Source: Phoronis pallida
Lineage: Eukaryota; Phoronida; Phoronidae
DNA: 10,389 nt
Reading direction: 5' to 3'
NCBI GenBank assembly: GCA_028565715.1
Contig: JAOXYC010240347.1
Span: forward strand, 1-10,389
Under the pieces are notes generated by a model that was not told the origin of the DNA, did no database searches, and was given only the letters and a program-made list of their open reading frames with translations. Positions 1 through 7,662 of the stretch are shown here, one piece after another. The position numbers and the translations under genes were made by a program. How positions within the stretch are numbered: position 1 is the stretch's first letter; each line of letters begins with the position of its first letter.

Positions 1-4
1 CAAT

Positions 5-70
5 CAAGAAAATTGCCAAATATGTTTAATGTAAGAATCCTAGCTATGGATATATTTGGCCATTTTCTTG
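5..70. repeat. Short inverted repeat (foldback) at the window edge
   Basis: Positions 5-23 and 52-70 are reverse complements over 19 bases with one mismatch, separated by a 28-base loop. It may be part of a larger element, since the window starts only four bases before the left arm. Confidence 0.8.
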
Positions 71-669
71 TTTGGAATTGAAATCTTGAAGTTATTTGAG
101 AAAAACGTATTTTTCCAATGTGTTTAGGGCAAATCTTTCCAATTATGAGATCACAGATTTGATCAAAATATCAAAAATAAATTTTTTCAAAAATTTTTTT
201 TTTTCACAAAAATCGATTTTTCTAGCATAATGATAGCACTGCCAACCATCCTAGACAAACATACAAAAATGGTTGTCCTGTCCTTTAAGCGAGAATTGGC
301 AAATAACAGACGTACGTACAGTCCTAGGTAAACACGAGTATGGACTTAACTGTCTACAGCACATCACCTCATACTTTTCAGAGAAAAGTTCATGGAACAC
401 GGGGTATTAATAATGTTATTTTTGGAGTGTTTTCTTTGTGTTTTTGTTTAGTTAAGGTTTCGTGGGAGGTTGATTAAAGATTCAGTTGACTTAAAAAAAT
501 TCTTGGGAAACCAATTATTTACAGACTATGAAAGTATACATAATTATTCAGAAATGAAAATTACCAAACAATACTGTCAGCTAATATTAGTGTTTAGCAT
601 TCCATTAGCACGTGACTTGGGTGATCAATCACGGGTTTTCCGAAAAAAAAAAATGACAATTCTATCAGT

Positions 670-860
670 AAATTCTATTTGTAAAAAGTGCCATTTTTCT
701 TGTTTTGAAAAAATAATTTGTTCTTTCAACAAAGCATCAAAAGTCAAGAGTAGCGTTTTTCTCAAAATTTCACTACTCTTGATTTTTGACGCTTTGTAAC
801 AGTAAGGACCAATTTTTTTATCAAAACAAAAACTATGGTGCCATTTAGCCGATAGAATTT
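670..860. repeat. Imperfect foldback element
   Basis: The inner arms 729-753 and 773-797 are almost perfectly complementary (acaaagc...aagagtag against ctactctt...gctttgt). Pairing continues outward with small gaps to about 670 and 860 (aaattctat against atagaattt, and gtgccat against atggtgcc). The loop is about 19 bases. No transposase frame is present, so it would be a non-autonomous element or a local inverted duplication. Confidence 0.75.
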
Positions 861-942
861 GAAATTAAAAGTTTTTGAGTACGGTAACATACCCTAAAGT
901 TGATGAGTAAAATTGTGTGAGCCGCTACCGACAGGTGTAAAT

Positions 943-1220
943 AGTAAAATGGTAAAGTTAAAAACTTTGACGAATACGTCGGTAAAATAAATTAAAAACT
1001 GTTTAAAATTGGCAGCGATTATATTACGAGCGTGCCACTGCCCTTTTTCCGATCAAATGCACAGGACTAAACTACGTCCATTCACTGTAATTTAGTTGTG
1101 TGCATTTGATCGGAAGAAGGGCGGTGGCACGCCCGTAATATAATCGCTGCCAATTTTACAACAGTTTTTAATTTATTTTACCAACGTATTCGTCAAACTT
1201 TTTAACTTTACCATTTTGCT
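943..1220. repeat. Long near-perfect foldback, MITE-like
   Basis: Arms 943-1070 and 1090-1220 are reverse complements; over the outer 120 bases I count about seven differences including one indel. The loop is about 19 bases. A 13-base direct repeat, ATACCCTAAAGTT, sits at 889-901 and again at 1221-1233. The right copy abuts the arm, but the left copy is 41 bases away from its arm, so a target-site duplication is uncertain. No coding capacity. Confidence 0.9.
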
Positions 1221-1616
1221 ATACCCTAAAGTTAATTTATTCGAAAAAAATAAAATTTGACTTGGAACGCCAGGTCACACATGAGTTTCCGAAGGTAATG
1301 CTTGTTCTAAACGTATTGCTTAGGATCCTTAGTTTCCGAAAATATGTACTTTCATGGGCTTGAAATGTTTAGTTTTACCTATCACGTAACCTTAAAGTAA
1401 CTCAAAATGCTGTTCAATTGCTGTTTATGAATTCAGAAATTTGTGCTACAATTTTAAGATTTTAAAAGTATTTATACTTAATAACAGTAAAATGATGTTG
1501 GTTTTCTGAAAATGGGTGCATTTCTACAATAACCACCCAGTTTGTTAGACACTTCATAAGAGAACAATCTACAAGAGTTTGATATATTTTTTTAAAATTT
1601 TGTTTTCATCATTTAC

Positions 1617-1947
1617 TTAAAGATACTGTCTCCTATTTGGTATTTGGTCCCAATCTGCCGTCAAAAAACAAATCAACTAGAAATGTTGTGTACAGGTCCT
1701 TTGTTGAACACAGCTAATTACTTGCATCTGAGTCAAAAACTCCAAAAAATTAAGGGGTGATTTGAGAGCTTTTATCTGATTACAAGTCAAACCTTTAAGA
1801 GTAGGTTAGAATCGGACACAAAAGCTCTCAAATCGCACCTTTACAGATTTGAATTTTTTGACTCAGATGCAAGCAAGAACACAGCATTTCTAGTTGGATT
1901 TGCAGTTTGATGCTAGATTGAGACCATCAAGAAGACGGTATCTTTAA
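1617..1947. repeat. Imperfect foldback element just upstream of the first visible exon
   Basis: Left arm 1617-1773 pairs with right arm 1820-1947 around a loop of about 46 bases. The inner part (cttgcatctgagtcaaaaa against its complement ending at 1873, and gatttgagagctttt against 1820-1834) is well conserved. The outer part (aactagaaatg, caatct, ttaaagata) pairs with gaps, including about 25 extra bases in the left arm near 1695-1720. It ends 48 bases before the exon at 1996. Confidence 0.85.
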
Positions 1948-1995
1948 AAATCGTACAATATTTCAGTTTGATTTAATCTTCATTCTTGATTACAG

Positions 1996-2094
1996 ACATC
2001 TGGTGGGGGCAAGTCCTCTCAGGAAATCATTGAAGATCTGGCTTCTGATATTCTCTCTAAAATTCCTCAAGATTTCAATCTGGAGGAGGCGCAG
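1996..2094 (+). CDS. DNAH3: Dynein heavy chain exon a (AAA6 / C-terminal linker helix)
   Basis: The acceptor is tacag at 1991-1995 and the donor is gtttgt from 2095. The 33 codons begin [10 protein letters not shown] and continue with [12 protein letters not shown], an acidic helix that precedes the C-terminal domain in axonemal dyneins. The exon starts on a codon boundary, inferred from the family reading frame because the previous exon is not in the window. An ATG at 2003 opens a longer reading frame in another register, but that frame shows no dynein similarity and is a shadow. The acceptor lies about 50 bp downstream of a long intronic foldback (1617-1947). Confidence 0.88.
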
Positions 2095-5000
2095 GTTTGT
2101 TGCATTCATGTGTGAAACACTGAGCAGTGACCCATGTGGTCAAAGTTATGTTATATCTAAGAATAACAAGCAGTATAGATCTAGGTAGTTTGTAGGCAGT
2201 TATTGGTGAAAACAGGCAGTACTGTCTCATTGACACAAAATTTGTTAAAAATACGAAGATTCTTTGCAGGTACGGTCTTTATTAGATTCTTCTTGTAAGA
2301 TCTGAATATCACCTTATCACGTGAAGCACACTGCGGTAAAGTAAGATCCCTAACTCAAGCACGATAAAAACAGCATACAAATATATTGGCTAGCCCTAAA
2401 AAAATGTTTCGTACTTCAACGTGACATATCTTCTAAACAGAACTTTCCAAAATGCTGAAACTTTATCCTGACGAGTACACATCTTATATTATCAATGAGT
2501 AGCCAAAGTTTCAAAACAATTTCTCAATATTTATCGGGAAAACATAATTACTGGTCAAAATTTTCAATACCAGAGTTAATTTGTTTGCGTCTTAAAAAAT
2601 TATGTTAATTTGATAGCCGGATTAGGCTAAAATTGACAATTTCATTTTAAACTGAAAAAATCGTGGTAAAACTTTTTTTTTAAAAAAAATCTTTTTTGAA
2701 TAAAAATGTTCATGCGTCCACCAAACCTCGCATGACTCCATGCAAACCACAGGGCACAGCTAGTTTTCTTGAAATTTTGTACTTGTCTTCTAGTGTAAAG
2801 TGAGACAGGATCAAATGACTGGTTTCATTTTCAGCACCATCCAATGAGTGAATTTGTTTGCGTCTTAAAAAATTATGTTAATTTGATAGCCGGATTAGGC
2901 TAAAATTGACAATTTCATTTTAAACTGAAAAAATCGTGGTAAAACTTTTTTAAAAAAAATCGTTTTTGAATAAAAATGTTCATGCGTCCACCAAACCTCG
3001 CATGACTCTATGCAAACCACAGGGCACAGCTAGTTTTCTTGAAATGTTGTACTTGTCTGAGCCAGGATCAAATGTCAGCACCATCCAATGAGTGCGATTC
3101 ATTCATTATTAATATCTTGTGTTGGGGGAATTTTCCAAAAAATAGCAGCTGTAATGTCCAGACACTAACTATTGCATTCCAATTCTAAAGAGCGGTCAAC
3201 TTCAGTCGTCTTTTATTGACCAAAGATTACTGAGATTACATAATTACCTTTTGGATATTCTTGTGTTAGCTCTTCAGTAAAGACATCTGTTTTGAAAGAA
3301 ATTGTGTAACTCTGGTTTGCATGAACCAATTTAAATGATAAAAACATCGTTTTAAGTGATTTTTTTTATAATATTCCCAAATACATTTAGTTTGAAGTCA
3401 GTCAGGTAACTTAACCAAAAATTCATGGTTGGCTTGACTTGCTGTGCAGTTATTTGTTTGGGGGGTCACAACAAGTGTGTACTTCAATTGACAATTTGAG
3501 ATTTTATTTCAGGCACGCTATCCAGTAAAATATGAAGAATCTATGAACACTGTTCTTATTCAAGAACTGATTCGTTTCAACCGTCTCACGGGTGTCGTAC
3601 GCCAAAGTCTCATAGATATTCAGCGTGCCATCAAAGGTTTGGTGGTGATGTCTTCCGAGCTTGAAGATGTCTTTGACAGTATGATGGTTGGCAAGGTAAA
3701 TATTAATACTGTCGATAAGGCTTTGGTTCTTATTTAACAACACTGGATATTTCATGTTGAAATAAACTAGAATGTAATACATTCATTTGTAGCAGCTAAA
3801 TCTATTAATTAAACACAAACGTCGCTTCTTGCGAATTTAGAATTATCAAAACTGAAATACAATGTTTTTTGTCACTTTCTTGTAATAAGCGATGTATAAC
3901 TTTAAATAATTATGATTTTCAAAGTTTCAAAATCATTTGTGTTATTTTCAGGTGCCAGCAATGTGGGCAGCCAAGTCCTACCCATCACTGAAACCTTTAG
4001 GTGGTTATATGAATGATTTACTTGCAAGGTTGCAGTTCTTTAAGGTATCAATTTATTTGACCATTATTTGACCATAAGTATAAGTAGGCAAAAGCCCTTC
4101 CTGTAGACATAATCGGTTAATTCATTTTGTATAGTCCATTCTCACCGTATTTTAATGCCGAATACTTGGTAGTCTTCGTCAGATTGAAAACGTGGAGAAA
4201 ACAATATGAACCTATAATCAAATGGTAACTTCATCTCAAACTTATGAGTTTGTAATATTTTCATTGTAATTAACATGGCTACAACATGTCTAATTTCTGC
4301 ATGTTATTTTATTCATTAAGGAATGGGTCCTCAACGGTATGCCCATCGTGTTCTGGGTATCAGGGTTCTATTTCACACAATCCTTCTTGACGGGGATATC
4401 ACAAAACTATGCCAGGAAGTACAAGATACCCATCGATCTGCTCGGCTTCCAGTTCCAAGTCATGGACAGGGAGACAACTATGCCAAGAAAACCTGTAAGT
4501 CACCAAGGTTTTAGTAATTAATTTATTGATGGTCATACACATTTCATTGAAATCACAATTCTTTTGTACACCGACTCAAATCATGAAAAAGTCCCTGTAT
4601 ATTATTTGTTTATTAAGGTAACGTTGCTTTAGAATTACTAGATATATCAAAGGAATATAAATCTCAGCTGGTTTTCATTCTCAGCTGTCAGTCGCAGCAG
4701 CAATATGCCAGTAGTGCCTTGCTCAAAGAAACAATGGACTGCCCAGGACCGGCATTTGAACCCACAACTTTCCAATTATTAATCTGAAGCTCTACCATCT
4801 GAGCTCATCTGCATGCCAAAGTGTAACTAATAACTTCAGAACCAGTAATCTGCCTTTCGCGCCACCAGAGTTATAACTTTGCAACCAGTTTCAAAGTTAT
4901 TCTCAGAGCAAAAGGGGTTCGACTTAAATACCTCATAAAATGTTGCAATATTTAGAACCAAAGCAGAGGACGTGGTAATTTGACGGTAACAATTAAATTA

Positions 5001-7662
5001 TGATTTTGGGAAGATAAGAATTTATTTTTTATTTTATAAGTTTTATGGGCACTGTTCTGCAACTGTTCTTTTTTAAAAAAATTGAAGTTTTAAAATGAAA
5101 AAAATAGAATATAAAAGAATGTAATGTATTTGTTGTAAAAAGTACTGTTTCTGGAAAGGGCCCTGAGTGTGTATATTTTTCTATAGGTTGTGCTAGGTTT
5201 TTGTTTATATTAGCACTGGAGAGACTGAAATGATTTATTTTTATGCGCCCACATACATATTATGTGTGTGCATGGTGTCGGTGTCCAGCGTCGTTACCAC
5301 AGTGAGCTCAATAACTTGTGAATGCTTTGACGGATTTTGACGAAAATTTGTATTCTTATTCTTGGCATGAAGACTGCGGTTGCTTTTCGAAATCTAGCAC
5401 ATTGCGTTAAAAGGTGTGCCCCCTGGTGGGACTTATATAATTATATACTTGTTCTTGGCATGAAGAGTGTAGTTGCTTTCGTAATTCAGCGCGTCCCTTC
5501 TACAGGGGTGCACTTAGTTTGGCCATGTTGATTTTGTTGTGTGTTCATTATCATGAGAACGGTTTGTCAAATGTTGACGAAACTTAGTATCAGTACTGTC
5601 TTGTTTTTGGCATCAAGAGCACGGTTGTTTTTGAAATTCAGTATGTTCCATCAACTGGTGTGCCCCCTAGTGGCACTTATAGTTCTGCCATGTTGATTTT
5701 GTGCGCATTCATTATCTTGAGAACGCTTTGACAAATTTTGATGAAACTTTGTATACTTGTTCTTGGCATGAAGAGTGCAGTAATTGCTTTCGAAATCCAG
5801 CACATTCCTTCAACAGGACTGTGCCCTCTCAGGGACTTTGTTTCGCCATATTGATATTGTAGTTGAGAATGCTTTTACCAATTGTGATGACACTTTATAC
5901 AATAAAGTTTTCATTTCTTCCATCTATTAAATGTTTGTCCATTTCATAGTTGCATTCTGTACACTTTAATACCATCAGCTTTAGCACTGTTCGACAAGTA
6001 ATGCCGTGGGCACATATCAATTGCGTAGTTCTTGTTTGCAACTTGAAGTTTTATTTTTAATTATTTGCCACTTGTTGATTCATTTTCTTTTTTCTCATTT
6101 GATTTTAGATAATTGGGCGACTGTTTGTAAATGAGTGTTAAAGGATAACTTGTTATTGTGTGGTAGTTCAACTTGTTGAGTTTCAGATACTGTCAAAAGT
6201 TGATGTTAACTTGATAAACTTGGATTGTTACACACAGCACTAACCCTAAGCCTCCACTTTTAAGATGCATTTGCCAAAAGACTACCCTCGTACCTCAGTA
6301 GTAGTCTTGCCTTGAACTGGGTCACATGCGGGGTCACACGATCGACCATATCACCCGCGCTCTATACATGTCTTGTATCAATGGGTCCGCACCAGCCGCT
6401 TTCCGGGTCATGTCTACCCTGTCTGCAAAATATGTTGAGAAATCAACAACTACTTGTCCGCATTTTTTCTTGAAAACGGCCACTTGACAGATTGTGGTGA
6501 AACTTGGCATACTTGTTCCATGTCAATGGGTCGTGACTTTAACCCCAACTCCCCTTAATATCAGAATCTTTTTCATTTTACCATTACTTTCGGAAAGTTA
6601 TTTTATTTCAACTTGTTTCTAAAATGTTTGAATTTTGGAAATATGCTGCTTCAACTAAATGGCCAGTACTTTTTTGAGCAGTTTATTAGGTGCCCTGATA
6701 TTTGATCTATAATGTTGCTTCATTGCAGGAGGATGGGGCCTACATCAGGGGACTGTTTCTTGAAGGATCCAGATGGTGTCGCGAGAGAAAAGTTCTGGCA
6801 GAGTCGCACCCCAAGATTCTGTACGACACAATGCCGGTGGTATCCTTTCATTACAGTTTTGCAATGAATTAAAAGATCAGATTAGATGAAAACTTTCCAT
6901 GTTATGCCACGTTCTAAACGTGGCAAAATAACACAAGAGTATTTGGACTAGAGCATGGTAGAAATTCCATGTAAACATGGCAAATAACATGGCAATCGCA
7001 ATGTTTATAATCACCTTGAAGCCCCTGTGAAGTAACCTTGATGCCCCTGTGAAGTCACTAATAGTCACCTTGATGCCTCTGTGAAATAATTAATAGAGCC
7101 ATGGCTTCAAAAGGAAGCCATTGGCTTCAGTGGTAGCAGCTAGCTGTTAATATCTAGGTCATTTGAAGTAAAAAGGCATGTGCGAGCACGCGCGCACACC
7201 CTGCACGGGCAGGAGCAAAGTTGGTAAAAGCCAGGTGGATCAAAGTAACGGGGTGTGCATGCACAAGGGGTGTGTACGTGCAAAGCACCGGTCACAGAGC
7301 TAGTTAATTAAAATCATCAAAGGACCCCAGATCCTCACCAAACGAGGAGACAGTTTCTACAAACTTACAACATGTTTCATCCTTTGAAAAGTCATTGGCA
7401 AAATTGTTTTTTCATTAAATGCTTTTGTATGACCTTGACCACTTTGATTCAGATTCTGCTCAAGCCTGGAGAAAAATCTAAATTTGAGCATGGCGCCACG
7501 TACTCAAGTCCAGTCTATAAAACAAGTGCTCGAAGAGGGACGCTTTTGACCACTGGTCACTCCACTAATTATGTACTGACTATCCTAATCCCACGAGGAG
7601 ATAAACCAGAAAGTCACTGGGTTAACAGAGGAGTTGCCCTTCTCTGTCAGCTTGATGACTGA
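1996..7662 (+). CDS. DNAH3: Axonemal dynein heavy chain, C-terminal part (six exons, 5' end outside the window)
   Basis: Spliced gene: exons 1996-2094, 3513-3695, 3952-4044, 4321-4494, 6729-6839 and 7453-7662 join into 289 residues ending in a TGA. Dynein heavy chains are the ATP-driven motor subunits that slide microtubules; axonemal ones act in cilia and flagella. The visible part corresponds to the end of the AAA+ ring and the C-terminal domain, so none of the ATP-binding P-loops (AAA1-4) or the microtubule-binding stalk is included. Family identity rests on several blocks in the correct order: [105 protein letters not shown] and a final [15 protein letters not shown]. These fit the single-headed inner-arm DNAH3/7/12 group. 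DNAH3 is my preferred member from recalled motif wording; the dynein assignment is near certain, the paralogue is not. All five introns lie between codons. Confidence 0.93.
2095..3512 (+). other. Intron between exons a and b
   Basis: An intron of 1418 bases, AT-rich. Its only recognisable content is the tandem duplication at 2578-3094. I see no exon, RNA gene or open frame with support in the rest. Confidence 0.85.
2578..3094 (+). repeat. Two-copy intronic tandem duplication
   Basis: Copy 1 (2578-2850) and copy 2 (2851-3094) both begin aatttgtttgcgtcttaaa and end ccatccaatgagtg, joined head to tail. They are nearly identical over the first 200 bases; differences include the length of a T/A run and single substitutions. 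Copy 1 has roughly 29 more bases, mostly near its 3' end (about 2789-2832). It is a recent local duplication without coding potential. Confidence 0.93.
3513..3695 (+). CDS. DNAH3: Dynein heavy chain exon b (C-terminal domain, helical part)
   Basis: The acceptor is tttcag at 3507-3512 and the donor is gtaaat from 3696. The 61 codons start [15 protein letters not shown], the usual entry into the C-terminal domain of inner-arm dyneins. They continue as a helical stretch ([20 protein letters not shown]) followed by the conserved [13 protein letters not shown] block and end VGK. The methionine at 3543 is internal, not a start. A 92-codon antisense frame over this exon is a shadow of it. Confidence 0.94.
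3952..4044 (+). CDS. DNAH3: Dynein heavy chain exon c (SYPSLKPLG block)
   Basis: The acceptor is ttttcag ending at 3951 and the donor is gtatca from 4045. The 31 codons read [19 protein letters not shown] and then [11 protein letters not shown]. The SYPSLKPLG...DLLARL pattern is one of the most conserved parts of the axonemal dynein C-terminus. The codons follow in frame from exon b (VGK|VPAMW). It is too short to stand out as an open frame and was recognised by motif. Confidence 0.92.
4321..4494 (+). CDS. DNAH3: Dynein heavy chain exon d ([15 protein letters not shown] block)
   Basis: The acceptor is ttaag at 4316-4320 and the donor is a consensus gtaagt from 4495. The 58 codons begin [18 protein letters not shown], then [19 protein letters not shown] and [17 protein letters not shown]. 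This is the signature C-terminal block of axonemal dyneins; the aromatic FWVSGFYF and the ARKYKIPID segment are close to family consensus. An internal ATG at 4339 is in this frame; another frame from 4323 is a shadow. The acceptor is preceded by a T-rich tract ending in attcattaag, a little weaker than the other acceptors. Confidence 0.94.
4677..4815 (-). mobile_element. tRNA-derived SINE, minus strand
   Basis: On the minus strand, gagctcagatggtagagc (about 4789-4805) matches the D-arm and A box of a tRNA, and gtgggttcaaatgc (4753-4766) matches the T-arm B box, at normal spacing. The anticodon loop would be TTAATAA (anticodon AAT, isoleucine type), but anticodon, T and acceptor stems are broken, so it is not a working tRNA. 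Downstream in the same orientation comes tttgagcaaggcact (4712-4726), a motif I recall from bodies of tRNA-type SINEs. The end of the element on the 4677 side is approximate. Confidence 0.7.
5317..5902 (+). repeat. Diverged tandem repeat array (about four and a half units)
   Basis: Approximate units: 5317-5442, 5443-5553 (truncated start), 5554-5716, 5718-5862 and 5863-5902 (partial). Shared blocks are tgagaacgctttgac, atgaaactttgtatacttg, ttcttggcatgaagagtg, tttcgaaatccagcac, gtgccccctggtgg and gccatgttgatttt. Substitutions and small indels are common, so the array is old. The flanking 5236-5316 resembles the leader of dispersed repeats found in marine invertebrate genomes (inference). The frame at 5337-5531 is a by-product of the repeat. 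Confidence 0.85.
5996..6037 (+). repeat. 42-bp dispersed repeat, copy 1
   Basis: It matches 9245-9286 in the same orientation at 38 of 42 positions; all four differences are transitions. The core is gggcacatatcaattgcgta. It is probably a fragment of a dispersed element whose other parts have diverged. Confidence 0.85.
6291..6346 (+). other. Weak tRNA-like A/B box pair (possible old SINE head)
   Basis: tacctcagtagtag (6291-6304) resembles an A box and ggtcacacgatcgacc (6331-6346) loosely resembles a B box, with a spacing near that of tRNA genes. The B box match is poor and no cloverleaf can be drawn, so this is suggestive only. The local stretch to about 6420 is richer in GC than the surrounding intron. 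Confidence 0.25.
6469..6535 (+). repeat. Isolated unit related to the 5317-5902 array
   Basis: ttgaaaacggccacttgacag followed by tggtgaaacttggcatacttg matches the opening of the array units with scattered differences, then the similarity ends at gttcc. It is a single diverged copy about 570 bases beyond the array. Confidence 0.65.
6729..6839 (+). CDS. DNAH3: Dynein heavy chain exon e (GLFLEG / [10 protein letters not shown] block)
   Basis: The acceptor is cattgcag ending at 6728 and the donor is gtatcc from 6840. The 37 codons begin [16 protein letters not shown] and end with [14 protein letters not shown]. An alternative donor three bases upstream (gtggta at 6837) would delete one valine. 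I chose 6839 because family spacing between MP and the LKP of the next exon then comes out right. The exon follows the largest intron here (about 2.2 kb). Confidence 0.92.
6898..6993. repeat. Nested inverted repeats
   Basis: gccacgtt (6906-6913) and aacgtggc (6917-6924) form a perfect 8-bp stem with a 3-base loop; pairing can continue outward with a 3-base bulge (tgttat against ataaca). A further arm near 6979-6993 (tggcaaataacatgg) can pair with ccatgttatgcca at 6898-6910, and ccatg/catgg flank a 4-base loop at 6967-6980. Confidence 0.65.
7012..7096 (+). repeat. Short minisatellite, three units
   Basis: Three copies of caccttgatgcccctgtgaag with variable spacers (the first has ttgaag, the third has cctctgtgaaat). 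Units two and three also share an (a/t)aatag tail. Intronic, no coding role. Confidence 0.8.
7453..7662 (+). CDS. DNAH3: Dynein heavy chain terminal coding exon f with stop codon
   Basis: The acceptor is gattcag ending at 7452, followed by 69 codons and TGA at 7660-7662. It opens [11 protein letters not shown] and carries [13 protein letters not shown] (about residues 19-31), TTGHSTNYV (33-41) and the terminal [15 protein letters not shown], which is the canonical C-terminus of this dynein group. Many relatives have Trp where this protein has the second residue Leu (PV-I-L-LKP rather than PV-I-W-LKP), a small variation. The stop is followed in frame by TGA and TAA, giving three consecutive stops (7660-7668). 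The open frame extends upstream to 7372, but that part is intron because it lacks family similarity and is separated by a good acceptor. Confidence 0.95.
   Translation: MLLKPGEKSKFEHGATYSSPVYKTSARRGTLLTTGHSTNYVLTILIPRGDKPESHWVNRGVALLCQLDD

Larger units (their letters stand above)
1..1995 (+). other. Intron (or upstream gene region) without recognised exon
   Basis: I found no dynein-like exon here on either strand, although the gene must continue upstream. The stretch is AT-rich, with T and A runs (for example 182-203), and is dominated by four inverted repeats listed separately. The 109-codon open frame at 470-799 has no recognisable domain and runs into one of these foldbacks, so I do not call it a gene. 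Confidence 0.7.
4495..6728 (+). other. Large intron between exons d and e
   Basis: An intron of 2234 bases, rich in repeats. It contains a minus-strand tRNA-like SINE head (4677-4815), a diverged tandem array (5317-5902), one copy of a 42-bp dispersed repeat (5996-6037), a weak tRNA-like promoter pair (6291-6346) and a single related array unit (about 6469-6535). I see nothing in 4830-5230 beyond AT-rich sequence. Confidence 0.85.
6840..7452 (+). other. Intron between exons e and f
   Basis: A 613-base intron with hairpins (6898-6993), a three-unit minisatellite (7012-7096) and a GC-rich alternating purine/pyrimidine patch (about 7178-7285). No coding sequence is supported; the antisense frame at 6877-7068 is fortuitous. 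Confidence 0.85.

Noticed and set aside
470-799. 109-codon open frame in the upstream intron
   Set aside because: AT-rich, no recognisable domain, and its last third is one arm and the loop of a foldback plus part of the other arm; it also lies within the expected dynein intron.
2003-2188. 61-codon frame starting at an ATG inside exon a
   Set aside because: It is in a different register from the dynein reading frame and runs through the donor into the intron.
2820-2850. Acceptor-like tttcattttcag in duplication copy 1
   Set aside because: No coding sequence follows, and copy 2 lacks the tract.
3504-3782. 92-codon antisense frame
   Set aside because: It lies opposite exon b and has no features of its own; the sense frame is clearly dynein.
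5337-5531. 64-codon frame in the large intron
   Set aside because: It is built from two diverged units of the tandem array and shows no protein family resemblance.
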